53,628 bases of DNA, taken from Chloroflexota bacterium (lineage in GTDB: Bacteria; Chloroflexota; Anaerolineae; Anaerolineales; Anaerolineaceae). Within the stretch, counting starts at the first letter, position 1. Every line of letters begins with the position of its first letter. The translations under genes and the position numbers were made by a program. Where the stretch lies: the NCBI GenBank assembly GCA_012798455.1, contig JAAZNC010000055.1:1-53628 (forward strand). Direction: 5' to 3'. This document shows positions 1 through 8,956 of the stretch, one piece after another. The notes beneath the pieces were generated by a model. It was not told where the DNA came from, ran no database searches, and worked only from the letters and a program-made list of their open reading frames with translations.

Positions 1-50
1 GACAGGCTGCTTCACTCCTTGAATATCCCCATCTCAAGTGTTGATAAGTC

Positions 51-260
51 AGTTCACTTTTGAAGTTTCGTCCAGCTTCGGAAAATTTCACAGTTCACTT
101 TTAAAGTTTTTATGTGTCCACTTTTGAAGTTTTCCCAACAGATCACCTCTAAAATTTGTTAGCAGAACTTTAAAAGTGAACCACTAATATCACCCAAAAA
201 TCGAGAAAAATAAACAATCATATTGTAAGGAAGCGTACCGAACTTACTTTAGTTCACTTT
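51..260. repeat. IS21-like terminal repeat cluster (element remnant)
   Basis: An 18-bp motif, AGTTCACTTTTGAAGTTT, occurs at 51-68, again with one change at 92-109, and with its first bases changed at 115-132. An inverted copy lies at 165-182, and a partial copy starts at 251. Irregularly spaced direct repeats plus an inverted copy resemble the multiple terminal repeats of IS21-family insertion sequences. No transposase gene is present in the window, so this is either a solo end or the edge of an element lying left of the window. The family assignment is from memory of such ends. Confidence 0.45.
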
Positions 261-328
261 GTTCATTTGGAACCGAAAAAGACTCTTAATCGTATTAATA
301 ATTAAAGTAGATTTAGCCAGGAGTAGAC

Positions 329-568
329 ATGACCGAAGAATTTCGTGTAAATGGGGATGAGATCCTTACCAAGATCAAGGAGTTGGTAAAAGAAGGTAAT
401 ATCCGGCGGGTGATCCTCAAGAATGAGGAAGGTAAGACCCTGGTCGATATTCCGCTTACCGTTGGTGTTGTTGGAACCATCATCGCACCGCAACTAGCCG
501 CTGTTGGCGCCATTGCCTCGCTACTAACACGAGGAACGATCGTGATTGAAAAAGAGGAAGTGAATTAA
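329..568 (+). CDS. DUF4342 domain small protein
   Basis: A 79-residue protein of unknown biochemical role. It matches the DUF4342 pattern: an N-terminal 'MTEEFRVNGDEIL' stretch, a 'KEGNIRRVILKNEEGKTL' beta segment, and a hydrophobic 'PLTVGVVGTIIAPQLAA' stretch that may insert in or dock on a membrane. Some relatives carry a UBA-like N-terminal part, which is absent here. The start is supported by AGGAG six bases upstream of ATG. It stands alone, between the repeat cluster and a hairpin-rich gap. Family assignment is fairly secure; function is unknown. Confidence 0.8.
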   Translation: MTEEFRVNGDEILTKIKELVKEGNIRRVILKNEEGKTLVDIPLTVGVVGTIIAPQLAAVGAIASLLTRGTIVIEKEEVN

Positions 569-631
569 CTCAGTATCAATTTGATAGATCATTCATCCAG
601 AATTCGTAACGGAATGGATATAACAACTGTA

Positions 632-696
632 GGAGTGTTTGTCACATCGCCTATCATTCAGCGATAAGAATGATCTTACGTTTAAACAAACACTCC
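632..696. other. Nested inverted repeat, possible structured RNA
   Basis: Perfect 11-bp arms GGAGTGTTTGT (632-642) and ACAAACACTCC (686-696) enclose a second perfect pair, ATCATTC (653-659) and GAATGAT (668-674), around an 8-base loop. There is no T-run after it, so it is not a standard terminator. It lies 64 bases past the DUF4342 stop. It could be an mRNA 3' stabiliser, a small RNA or a relic of a miniature element. Confidence 0.3.
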
Positions 697-832
697 ATGG
701 TTCTCCGCATCAGTAATTACCGCACAGATTGTGAAATTCTTACTCCAAGTTTGCACAGCACCGATCGCAGACATCATACCTTTTGGATCTCCGTGACATA
801 AGTCTCTGATAATAATATTCTCAGTTCAGATG

Positions 833-851
833 GCGCTATCGTTAATAGCGC
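833..851. terminator. Hairpin between convergent genes
   Basis: Stem GCGCTAT (833-839) and ATAGCGC (845-851) with the 5-base loop CGTTA, followed on the plus strand by TTTCCTTT. It sits immediately beyond the 3' end of the minus-strand degV and downstream of the DUF4342 gene, so it could end transcription from either side. Confidence 0.5.
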
Positions 852-857
852 TTTCCT

Positions 858-1712
858 TTAATCCGCAACCACGAAAGAGATCCCAACCAACCCTGCCCCG
901 GTGTGGATGGAAAGCCCTGGATTTAGAGAAACCAACGGCATCTCATCGGGGCAATCGATGGATTTGCGCAGCATCTCTTCAAATTCAAGCGCTTCTTCGT
1001 CAGCAGTAACATGCAGAATACACATTTTTTCGATTTTCTTATCTCCCACATCCTGCTGTGCCAGTTCAATGACCCGTAACCATGATTTTTTGCGTGTACG
1101 GATCTTCTCTAACAGGTCCAATTTTCCATTCTGAACCGATAGGATGGGCTTGATATTCAACATACCCGCCATGCCGGCTGCCAGGTGGCTTACCCGCCCA
1201 CTCATGGAAAGGTATTTCAGGGTATTCAGAGCGCCATAAACATGGGCACGTTTTCCGGTCGCGGTTGCCGCTGCCAGGATCTGCTCGATACTTTTGCCGC
1301 GCTTGGCAGCTTCGGCAGCCGCCAGCGCCATATAACCCTGTGCCATGGTCAAACTGCGTGTATCGATCACCTCGATTTGTACTTTAGATGAAAATTCTTC
1401 AGCAGCTAATTTTGCCGCACTGTAAGTGGCACTTACCTCGCCGCTCACACAGAAACACACAATGGCATCCGCTTTATCCTTTTCAACTGCATCCTGATAT
1501 GCCTCACTGAATTTCCCCGGAGATGGGGCAGCAGTAGTGGGAAGCCGCTCCTCCTTATCGATGCGTGCGAAGACCTGTTTGTCATCAATTTCAGTACAGG
1601 CATCATATACATCTTCGCCAAATTGAATGGAGATCGGTACCAATCTGACACCATATTTCTTTGCCATCTCAACTGGAATGCTTGAATCCGAATCTGTAAT
1701 AATAGAAATCAT
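858..1712 (-). CDS. degV: DegV family fatty acid-binding protein
   Basis: A 284-residue cytosolic DegV protein. Known DegV/FakB proteins bind a fatty acid and, in many Firmicutes, present it to the FakA kinase. Visible family motifs are 'TDSDSSIP' near the N-terminus, 'TTAAPSPGKF' (the TxxPSxG loop) and 'VIDTRSLTMAQG'. The ATG at 1712 is chosen over a longer upstream frame because AAGGGAG lies about eight bases before it and the family begins right at 'MISIITDSDSS'. A second DegV lies at 37391. No FakA-like kinase is in the window, so the partner and ligand are unknown. Confidence 0.88.
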   Translation of the reverse strand: MISIITDSDSSIPVEMAKKYGVRLVPISIQFGEDVYDACTEIDDKQVFARIDKEERLPTTAAPSPGKFSEAYQDAVEKDKADAIVCFCVSGEVSATYSAAKLAAEEFSSKVQIEVIDTRSLTMAQGYMALAAAEAAKRGKSIEQILAAATATGKRAHVYGALNTLKYLSMSGRVSHLAAGMAGMLNIKPILSVQNGKLDLLEKIRTRKKSWLRVIELAQQDVGDKKIEKMCILHVTADEEALEFEEMLRKSIDCPDEMPLVSLNPGLSIHTGAGLVGISFVVAD

Positions 1713-1872
1713 TGCGGGATACTCCCTTTTTAATAAAGATAAACAGAAAAATACTCGATTAGTTATGCTAGCATATTTAGCCAGGATAAACAACCATTCA
1801 ATGATGGAAGTAATGTTTTAATATAACTCAGGAAATAATTTTCTGCTATCGTTTTAAAAACATATCGAATTA

Positions 1873-1907
1873 AAATAAAAGTACTCCGGTCAGGAATACT
1901 TTTATTT
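1873..1907. terminator. Bidirectional A/T-flanked hairpin
   Basis: Arms AAATAAAAGTA (1873-1883) and TACTTTTATTT (1897-1907) are a perfect 11-bp inverted repeat, and the loop contains a further TCC/GGA pairing. It lies just past the 3' end of the minus-strand hydrolase and before degV, and looks like its Rho-independent terminator. Confidence 0.55.
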
Positions 1908-1924
1908 CAGTTTTGGAGCATTGG

Positions 1925-2872
1925 TCAATTTTCCAAATAATTGTTGAAAAAATCGACCGTGCGTTGGATGAAAAGCGCATCGCTTGAACCCAATCTGTAG
2001 AAGGTATGCGGCTGTCCTTGATAGAAATAGCACTCATGCTCTTTCCCCAGTTCTGCAAGAATATTGCAGAGGGTTTCGGACCATGCCGGTGAAACCGTTT
2101 CGTCATCCGACCCGTGATGAACGCTGAAGGGAGCAGTGATATCACGCAAGTCATAGACCGGTAAACCGAGAGGATCATTATTGTAACGCTGGCTGACAGC
2201 ACCATACAGCACAATAGCCTTGATGCGATTTTCCAGTGTTGCCACCCGCAAGGCGATACCACCCCCAAGGCTATGCCCCCAAATGCCCAACTGTTGCATA
2301 TCGGCATTCTTGAATATACCTTCCTGCCCTGCCATCTTGTCGACCAAGGCGATCAGGTTCATCACATCGATGGTATAACCAGCCAGCGAGTCTCGTACTC
2401 GACCGGGACTGTCGGAAGGAGGAAAATTGCGCATGTTCGGATGTAAAACAATATATCCTTTTCGAGCAATGGAATCAGCATAACGCGTCGAATAATCAAG
2501 TGTTTCATACTCACTGGCAGGAATATAACCATGCAATGCAATTACCACCGGGAATGGACCATCCCCATCGGGCACATTTACAAAACCATGAATGGTCAAG
2601 CCATCGCTGGTATAAGTGATATAGTAGCGCGAGAATTCTTCTTTCCGCTCCCACATATATTCAACCGTCAATTCCCCATCACCATAATTGCGTTCCTGAA
2701 GGGCAGCAATAGAATATGATACGGTCAGCGGAGTAGGGGTAGGATTAGCCTGAGAACCCACTGCTGTCGAAACAGTTTCGGGGTCAGCGAGCATGGCTAC
2801 CGAAGAATAAGCGGGGGAGCAACTCACCAATCCAATTACGAAAATCATCGTCAAGTATAAATATTTTTTCAT
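1925..2872 (-). CDS. Lipoprotein alpha/beta hydrolase (dienelactone hydrolase/S9-like)
   Basis: A 315-residue exported hydrolase. The N-terminus, 'MKKYLYLTMIFVIGLVSC', is a lipoprotein signal with lipobox LVSC, so the mature protein should be anchored outside the membrane. A Thr/Pro linker follows. The catalytic triad is visible: nucleophile in GHSLGG (about Ser201), acid in 'HHGSDDETV' (about Asp256/257) and His in 'GQPHTFY' (about His289); 'ALHGYIP' forms the oxyanion side. The ATG at 2872 is preferred to an ATG 48 bases further upstream because the signal peptide starts there. Substrate is unknown; ester or peptide hydrolysis is inferred from the fold. Confidence 0.85.
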   Translation of the reverse strand: MKKYLYLTMIFVIGLVSCSPAYSSVAMLADPETVSTAVGSQANPTPTPLTVSYSIAALQERNYGDGELTVEYMWERKEEFSRYYITYTSDGLTIHGFVNVPDGDGPFPVVIALHGYIPASEYETLDYSTRYADSIARKGYIVLHPNMRNFPPSDSPGRVRDSLAGYTIDVMNLIALVDKMAGQEGIFKNADMQQLGIWGHSLGGGIALRVATLENRIKAIVLYGAVSQRYNNDPLGLPVYDLRDITAPFSVHHGSDDETVSPAWSETLCNILAELGKEHECYFYQGQPHTFYRLGSSDALFIQRTVDFFNNYLEN

Positions 2873-2923
2873 TGTAGATCCATTTAATTCTAATTTTCGA
2901 TCGATTTTATTTTTTATCAATAG

Positions 2924-3307
2924 AAATTCTACGAGGTTGTCAAAGTCATTTCTATTAACAATCCATTAATTGATTTGTTTTCTATACAAGATGCAAATGA
3001 AAAGGCAGTGATAATAATAGAAATTTGCCCTTTAAGGTACGCGTGTTTCGCCCATCGGCAAAATAGATAAATAAACTCCATAGTAGGGAATAATGCACCA
3101 CAAGCAGGAAGTGAGAAAAACACTCGATACATTGAAAATATCTACTTTGAACGAGACCTGAAGCAGCTTGATCCAATTATGACTTTATTCGATCAGAATG
3201 ATCAAATCAAAATGATCGGAATTGGTGCTTATGAACGCAGCGGGTTAGATCGGTTCGCCGGACCACAGCGCACCCGTGAGATGGTTGCCGGCGACTGGGA
3301 ATACTAA
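2924..3307 (+). pseudogene. Decayed reading frame of unknown family
   Basis: The plus-strand frame is open from 2924 to 3307 except for one in-frame TAA at 3068-3070, and no start codon with a ribosome site precedes it. The translated text looks coding: '...SINNPLIDLFSIQDANEK' before the stop, and '...LKQLDPIMTLFDQNDQIKM' then 'GLDRFAGPQRTREMVAGDWEY' after it. I do not recognise the family. The rest of the gap up to 3657 shows only short open patches. Reading: remains of a broken gene, though a chance open frame is possible. Confidence 0.3.
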
Positions 3308-3657
3308 AGGATAGAAAGATCCATAACAGTTGGCTATTATCCATGTTCTTGAGTGAATTGCCTGGGTGTCGATGAATGCCATACTTTTGAAGAGTGAGTA
3401 TTCGAAAAAGCCATGTCGTAATATCTTGCCCAGATGGAAATCATATTGAAAGTGACCAATGGAAGGCTGTTTAAACGATGATGAATGGTACTTTCTACAG
3501 GTTGGGCAATTTACACAACCGCATGAAAAAGATTGGTGATGGTTGAGCAATGGTCATCACCGTTGTGTCAGTCAATCGTGACACGGGTTGGAAATTCGCT
3601 GCCCTTCACTGGTCTATGCCTGCGGCATAAGTCATTCGTACCGACCAATTCACTTAC

Positions 3658-4368
3658 TTAATCCAACATACTCTGCATCGAAGCAACATATTTCGAATAT
3701 TTGTCAAACCGGAATGGGAAATCCGCCATTAATGTGGCAAGAGCCGTGGAACTTTCTACGCTGCTCTTCAATTCCACTATTACTTCATCAAGCAACGGAA
3801 CGCAGAAACGAAAATTAGGTGAATTAGAATAGCGCTGGTCGAAACTTTTTAATTCATAATCCAGTGTTAAACGGGTTTCTCCATCAGCCGTCACATAATA
3901 TTCCCGGTAGAAACGGCTTATCAGAACCGGTCGCACCGAAATCAATAATGGGAGGAAAAAATCATTGGCTGAAGACCTGAGATATTGCATAATCTCCACC
4001 CAGGAAGTTCGCTCCAGCTTCAAAGTATGGTTCAATTCCTGAACCTGTTTGATGCCTAGGCGATTGTTACGATGTTTTAACTCCAGATAAGCTCGGTGGA
4101 ATTCCCGAAGGGAAGGTCCATACCAACGCAATCGAAGTTTTTGGTGAACATCGATCCCTTCCAGATGATCATTCAGGCTATCAAATTCCCAAGTATCGAA
4201 ATAGATGTTATTAATCCAACGTGGAGGATAAGCACGTCGAAAAGCACGCGGATGGGCGATAATCCAGGCATGCAGGCGTGGAAGCTGCAAGCCTGACAAT
4301 GGCGCTTTAATCTCATAACGCAATTCTTCCGTTTGCGAATCGCGTTCGACTGGTTTTAATGGTTTCAC
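3658..4368 (-). CDS. VTC-type polyphosphate polymerase domain protein
   Basis: A 236-residue protein matching the VTC domain, the tunnel-shaped triphosphate-tunnel fold that in yeast Vtc4 makes polyphosphate from ATP. The basic and acidic tunnel strands are visible in order: 'EELRYEIKAPL', 'RWINNIYFDT', 'KLRLRWYG', 'AYLELKHRNN', 'RFYREYYV', 'EVIVELKSS' and the C-terminal 'RFDKYSKYV'. There is no SPX or membrane domain. The start is GTG, with the preceding gene's TGA directly before it and GGTGG upstream, so translation is probably coupled to the DUF4956 gene. It is the last gene of the four-gene unit from 8943. Confidence 0.85.
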   Translation of the reverse strand: MKPLKPVERDSQTEELRYEIKAPLSGLQLPRLHAWIIAHPRAFRRAYPPRWINNIYFDTWEFDSLNDHLEGIDVHQKLRLRWYGPSLREFHRAYLELKHRNNRLGIKQVQELNHTLKLERTSWVEIMQYLRSSANDFFLPLLISVRPVLISRFYREYYVTADGETRLTLDYELKSFDQRYSNSPNFRFCVPLLDEVIVELKSSVESSTALATLMADFPFRFDKYSKYVASMQSMLD

Positions 4369-5043
4369 TCACCCACCCAGTAAGTTATCCTGTTCGATTA
4401 TGCTAACTGAAAGTTTGGGATATTTGATACGCAGGGTATCCATCAACTGCGCCAGTATCTCACCATTTTCTAGGTGAACATAATAAGTAACCTGGATATG
4501 GTCTTCCGCGCTATCAAGGCGCCGCAGATCGGCATTCTTGGTTATCCCTAGAATGGTTTGGTTGATCTCGGTAAATTCTTTTCCACCATTCTGTTTAAAA
4601 CTGCCTTCCAGATTCAAGAAAAGATTACTGCTGCCATTGGCTTTATCTTTGACGATCAGATAGCGAACCAGCAAAAATACCATGATCGTTCCAAAGGCTA
4701 CCAGCGTGGCAATACGCTGATCTGCTCCAAAACCTAACCCGATCCCAATGGCGAAGAAAAGAAAGATCAATTCTTCAGGGTCCTTGATGGCAGTTCGAAA
4801 ACGCACAATAGAAAGTGCGCCGACCAAGCCCAATGAAAGCGCCAAAGATGATTTCACGATCGAGATCACTAACAAAGTGATCAAGGAAAGCAAGGGTAAG
4901 ATAGGAGAGAATTTCGCCCGATTCGAGAGAGATGAACCAAATTTTCGATAGTAAACAGCCAACAAAGAAGAAAGCACAATACATAACCCGAGATTGAGTA
5001 GCAGGGTCTCCAGTGATAAGGGTGCAACTGTTGTAGTATCCAT
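4369..5043 (-). CDS. DUF4956 integral membrane protein
   Basis: A 224-residue membrane protein with about three or four N-terminal transmembrane segments and a C-terminal soluble ACT-like region. The diagnostic DUF4956 core is present: 'SLGLVGALSIVRFRTAIKDP', then 'ELIFLFFAIGIGLGFGA'. The ATG at 5043 has AAGGAG nine bases upstream and is preferred to a longer frame. DUF4956 genes commonly sit beside VTC-domain and CotH genes, as here, suggesting a partner for polyphosphate or phosphoryl transfer at the membrane. The molecular role is not established. Confidence 0.85.
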   Translation of the reverse strand: MDTTTVAPLSLETLLLNLGLCIVLSSLLAVYYRKFGSSLSNRAKFSPILPLLSLITLLVISIVKSSLALSLGLVGALSIVRFRTAIKDPEELIFLFFAIGIGLGFGADQRIATLVAFGTIMVFLLVRYLIVKDKANGSSNLFLNLEGSFKQNGGKEFTEINQTILGITKNADLRRLDSAEDHIQVTYYVHLENGEILAQLMDTLRIKYPKLSVSIIEQDNLLGG

Positions 5044-5071
5044 ATGAAAATCTCCTTGAGTTTGATGAAAT

Positions 5072-7759
5072 CTAATTTCCCAATATACCCTGTTCGTACA
5101 GGTTATCGATGTCAAGATCAACGGTCGGCATTTCCACGCCATCTATCGTCACCATACTACCGGATTGAACCAAAGTAGTATATTCCGCTTCCAGGATAGA
5201 CACATTGGAAGCAATGATCTGTGCCGGGCCGAAGACCGCTTTTTTAATATAGGCAGATAACCCAGCCACCCGCACCAAACTGATCTGAGAATCGGTGATA
5301 GTCACATTGGAAAGATCTTTTGAAGCCACTCCAATTCCAACCGATTTGATCACCGTGTTTGAAACATCCACATCACTATCTTCTCCGGCAGACACCGCCT
5401 TATCAGCGATATTTAAAAATGTAGAGTTTTTAACCGTCACAGTAGAACCACTCACATCCACCCCATCTCCTTGAATATCGTGGAAACTGCATTGCGCTAT
5501 CGTTCCCTCTGTAAAATCACCGTCGAAGGCATCGGAAATTGTATTGGAGAACACGCTCTGGATGAATTGGAAATCGCTTTGAATGACATTAATAGCATCT
5601 TCAGAATAGGTATGGCGAATTTGCACATTCTGCAAGGTAATCGGGCTTTCAAAAAAAGTGATCCCGCCGGTCAATACCCAGCCATCCCGTTCGATGCCGG
5701 TCAGATTCTCGACAAGCGCGTAACGCCAGAGTGAACGTTCTTGAGCAGATAGAACGATGATCCCCCCCCAGGTTGTCGTCTTTGATGTCAATAGAACAGG
5801 ATGATCTTCGCTACCATAAATAGAAATTGGCTCGGTTGTGAACAGGATCGCTTGTTCTTCAAATTTGAGTGTGGTTCCTTCGGGAATGACCAAACGGACA
5901 TTCTGAGGAATGATCAAGTCACCTTCCACATCCCATTCACCCGGTTGCGTGACAACCGTATTCTCATCGATCCTGGAGATATAGGGATGGTCGGCAAGGA
6001 AATCTTGTAATGTTGGTTGCACAGGGCGTGGATTCTCTTCCACACCTTGTGGAATGATTTTCTCCACCAATTGTACCAACGCAGTTTGAGAGCCCCCCAG
6101 TAAATTCACCTCAATCTGAATAGTGGATTCTTCTACCTGGTTTTGCCATTCATAGGGAACCAGAAAACGATAGGGTTCATAGATCACTTCATGCCCCGGA
6201 CGCAAGGTTGGCAGGTCATAACCGGCTTCCAGGTACACCCAACTGTTAATTTGCTCAAACCAATCATTCGAGAAGGGAATCACATTCCCATCCACGATCA
6301 GATTACGCGCCTGCACCGGCAGGATCATCTGATTGATCAGATCTACCTGTAAATACTTTTTTCCATCCACCCATACTTTTTGAAATCCACCCCTTAACGC
6401 GTTTTCTGGGATTAAATTGATTTCAAGCATGGTGCGGCGGGTTTCCAACCGTTCCCAGGGTGCATCCAATCCAGAATCGTATTCCTTAGAGAGTGCATTT
6501 TGGAAAACCAGAAATTGAGGTTCCAGATCTTCTTTTAGATCTGCCAAATATTGGGGGTTGGTAAGCAACTCTACCTCGCGCAAGTATGCTTCCTGCACCT
6601 CGGCATCTTCAAACATGGAAGGAATAGAATAAGGGAAAGTCGCCACATCCACTTTGAAATAGGTAAGAGGATTCGCATCATAAGCGATCGGTTCCAGTAA
6701 GGTAGTTACCGGATTGTAATAAAAACGGATATTATGCCAAGCCGTTCCATGCTCTGCCGCCCACAGGTCAGTGATAGCGAAGAATTTCCCTAATTTTTTG
6801 ACATCAAATACTTCGGATGCTTTCAATTCACCTTTTTGGAATGCACGCAGTCTGCTGACTGCTGTTTCGGCCTCTGCTTTCAGCACCTCATTAGCTTCCA
6901 CCCGGCTGTTGCGAAAAATCGTGATCTCGGCACTGTCATCATCCATTACCAGGAAAAAACCAGCATCCTGGGCATTCAGCATCAGCGACTCGCCACCCAC
7001 GCTGCGAAAGGAAGCCCAGTTATCCCACATGGTATCTTCATCGAATTTCAAGATGATCCCTTCGCGACGACCCTGTGATTCAAGCAAATGCTCGGTGAAA
7101 CTTTCTTCAACCGCATAGATACCTTTGTATTCACCGTTGATGATGATATTGACAAAATTATATCGAGTAGTGAGGATACCTTCTTGCAGTAGATTCTGGT
7201 GGTATCCCCATTCGTTCAGGAATTCTCGGGTTTCAGGAGCCTGAATAGAAAAACGCTGCATACCCATAAAAGCTTGATCGTCGTTCTCCAACTCGATACG
7301 CAGAGACCATTTATCGCCTGCATAATGATCACTCCAATCCCCCTTGAGGCGCACTTCCACGTCCATTTTATCCCCATCTTCCAACTGGATCGTCGCCGGG
7401 ACAAAATCTTCATCGTCTACATTCAATATGCCGATCTGTAACGCTTCTTCACGCTTTGCTCGTAGTGTTTCCTGGCTGTCAAAAGGAAGGTCAATATACA
7501 CATTTTGCAATCCATTATCGGTATAAAGCGCTACATCATTTTCAATCACATCCGAGATCGTTGATACGCTTTTTTCCGCGATACCCAAGAAGGTCCGTAA
7601 TTTAGCCGTATAACCTCGTTTGTGGGCATAAGCACCTGCCAGGAAACTCAACCCGAGGATAAGGAAGATGACCAATACAATAATCCAGGGATGTTGAAAG
7701 AATTTTCGCCAGTGGGTTTTCAGAGCATATTTCTCTTGTTTTTTCTGTTCAAAACGCAT
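5072..7759 (-). CDS. CotH kinase-domain protein with beta-helix tail
   Basis: An 895-residue membrane-anchored protein. One transmembrane segment lies at about residues 25-46, with the rest probably outside. A CotH-like kinase domain spans roughly residues 85-440: 'KGDWSDHY', 'NIIINGEYKGIYAVEESF' (about 203-220), 'WHNIRFYYNP' (341-350) and 'LEPIAYDANP' (355-364). CotH of Bacillus spores is an atypical protein kinase. I could not confirm the first catalytic Asp in 'AAEHGTAWHN', while Asp361 in 'AYD' is present. Residues about 600-870 are a right-handed parallel beta-helix with 'GDGVDVSGS' type turns. It is the second gene of the phosphoesterase-CotH-DUF4956-VTC unit. Confidence 0.82.
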   Translation of the reverse strand: MRFEQKKQEKYALKTHWRKFFQHPWIIVLVIFLILGLSFLAGAYAHKRGYTAKLRTFLGIAEKSVSTISDVIENDVALYTDNGLQNVYIDLPFDSQETLRAKREEALQIGILNVDDEDFVPATIQLEDGDKMDVEVRLKGDWSDHYAGDKWSLRIELENDDQAFMGMQRFSIQAPETREFLNEWGYHQNLLQEGILTTRYNFVNIIINGEYKGIYAVEESFTEHLLESQGRREGIILKFDEDTMWDNWASFRSVGGESLMLNAQDAGFFLVMDDDSAEITIFRNSRVEANEVLKAEAETAVSRLRAFQKGELKASEVFDVKKLGKFFAITDLWAAEHGTAWHNIRFYYNPVTTLLEPIAYDANPLTYFKVDVATFPYSIPSMFEDAEVQEAYLREVELLTNPQYLADLKEDLEPQFLVFQNALSKEYDSGLDAPWERLETRRTMLEINLIPENALRGGFQKVWVDGKKYLQVDLINQMILPVQARNLIVDGNVIPFSNDWFEQINSWVYLEAGYDLPTLRPGHEVIYEPYRFLVPYEWQNQVEESTIQIEVNLLGGSQTALVQLVEKIIPQGVEENPRPVQPTLQDFLADHPYISRIDENTVVTQPGEWDVEGDLIIPQNVRLVIPEGTTLKFEEQAILFTTEPISIYGSEDHPVLLTSKTTTWGGIIVLSAQERSLWRYALVENLTGIERDGWVLTGGITFFESPITLQNVQIRHTYSEDAINVIQSDFQFIQSVFSNTISDAFDGDFTEGTIAQCSFHDIQGDGVDVSGSTVTVKNSTFLNIADKAVSAGEDSDVDVSNTVIKSVGIGVASKDLSNVTITDSQISLVRVAGLSAYIKKAVFGPAQIIASNVSILEAEYTTLVQSGSMVTIDGVEMPTVDLDIDNLYEQGILGN

Positions 7760-7827
7760 AAAACCACCAAACTCTTAATATTTGTATTTTAAAACGCATT
7801 CTAGTGTAAACACAACGCCACCAAACC

Positions 7828-8943
7828 TTAATGGGGTTGAAGGATCCAATATGCGGGCGTATAGGTCGAAAGATCATTGAATTGCCCGCCTGCCAACGGA
7901 AGTAATGAGAAATTCACATCACTTCCATCAACCGTGATCTTCAAAAGAGCATCCGCTGCGCTATCTCCTTCCCCTACCGCAATCGTATATAGATTGGAAT
8001 TGGGATATTGATAATAATAAGGTGATAGGTTACCTCCGAAAGCACCCACATCTCCGGCAATGATGTAGATGGGTTTCTCAAACGAGGATGGTATCAGGAT
8101 ATCGTCACGCAGGTAAGAGAAATTCGAACCGTAATCACAAAAGCCATTAGCCCTACCCATCAAATCATCGTCTTCCAAAAAGATCAGTTTATGAGTGAAA
8201 ATGAAAATATTCTTGATGGCATCATTATGCAGGGCGTTTTCGAGTACAACATCGAGCATGTCGAGCTGGTGTCCCTCGATATAACAGTGAGAAATGATCG
8301 TATCCAGAACAATGATCTGCAGAGCACCATATTCAAATGAATAGTAAGTTTGCCCAAAATTTTCCTGATAGAACGTGCGCCCATTTTTCAGGTCATGATT
8401 TCCAACTGCATTAAAGATCGGTATGGTGATTTTATCGAGAAAAGTGCTGCGCAATCCCCTGATACTTTCCGATGAGGGCAAGTAGGTCATATCTCCCAAC
8501 GAAAAGAATAGATTAGCCTGAGATGAATTGATCTCATCAATATTATTTTGAACGGTGTTGGAAATTAACGGGTTACCTTCGTTGTAGGGACTGCCATATA
8601 AGTGCCCTCCTGCCAGGATCGTGATGGGTGAATCCATGTCAATCGTTGTTATCGCAGCCGAATTTAATCGAACGATTGAAGGATCAACTACAAAGGCATA
8701 ATCGCCGGTCATCCGATCGGTTACAAAAGAACCCTGAGAAATAAGTTCATCTTCCAGCGTGGCAATATCATTCCGCATATCTTCATAGACCTGCTGGTAT
8801 TCCGTACGGGTTCGCAGCAGTTCATGGCGCAGACGATAGACATAAATAAAACCACTGGTCAGGATAACCAGTAGGAGCGCGATGACTGATATTTTGAAGA
8901 AGGTTTTATGACCAGAATAAAATGACCTCATAAAATTACTCAC
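7828..8943 (-). CDS. Membrane-anchored metallophosphoesterase, atypical ligand set
   Basis: A 371-residue protein with one N-terminal transmembrane anchor (about residues 17-36) and a calcineurin-like phosphoesterase domain. Visible motifs are 'SLGDMTYL', 'AVGNHD' and 'FIFTHK'. The first motif is 'AGGHLYG' rather than DxH, and the last is 'AGDVGAFG' rather than GHxH, so metal ligands differ from the classical set. The frame opens with GTG at 8943; an ATG follows at 8931, and neither has a clear ribosome site. As first gene of the unit it probably acts on a cell-envelope phosphate ester; the substrate is unknown. Confidence 0.75.
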   Translation of the reverse strand: MSNFMRSFYSGHKTFFKISVIALLLVILTSGFIYVYRLRHELLRTRTEYQQVYEDMRNDIATLEDELISQGSFVTDRMTGDYAFVVDPSIVRLNSAAITTIDMDSPITILAGGHLYGSPYNEGNPLISNTVQNNIDEINSSQANLFFSLGDMTYLPSSESIRGLRSTFLDKITIPIFNAVGNHDLKNGRTFYQENFGQTYYSFEYGALQIIVLDTIISHCYIEGHQLDMLDVVLENALHNDAIKNIFIFTHKLIFLEDDDLMGRANGFCDYGSNFSYLRDDILIPSSFEKPIYIIAGDVGAFGGNLSPYYYQYPNSNLYTIAVGEGDSAADALLKITVDGSDVNFSLLPLAGGQFNDLSTYTPAYWILQPH

Positions 8944-8956
8944 AGGGAATGTAAAT

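Noticed and set aside
51-182. Possible CRISPR array from repeated 18-bp units
   Set aside because: Spacing is irregular (41 and 23 bases), one copy is inverted and there are no cas genes; it fits the end of an insertion sequence better.
3245-3550. 101-codon minus-strand frame in the gap before the VTC gene
   Set aside because: It is Cys/His-rich without domain order, has no ribosome site and overlaps a better plus-strand coding-like frame.
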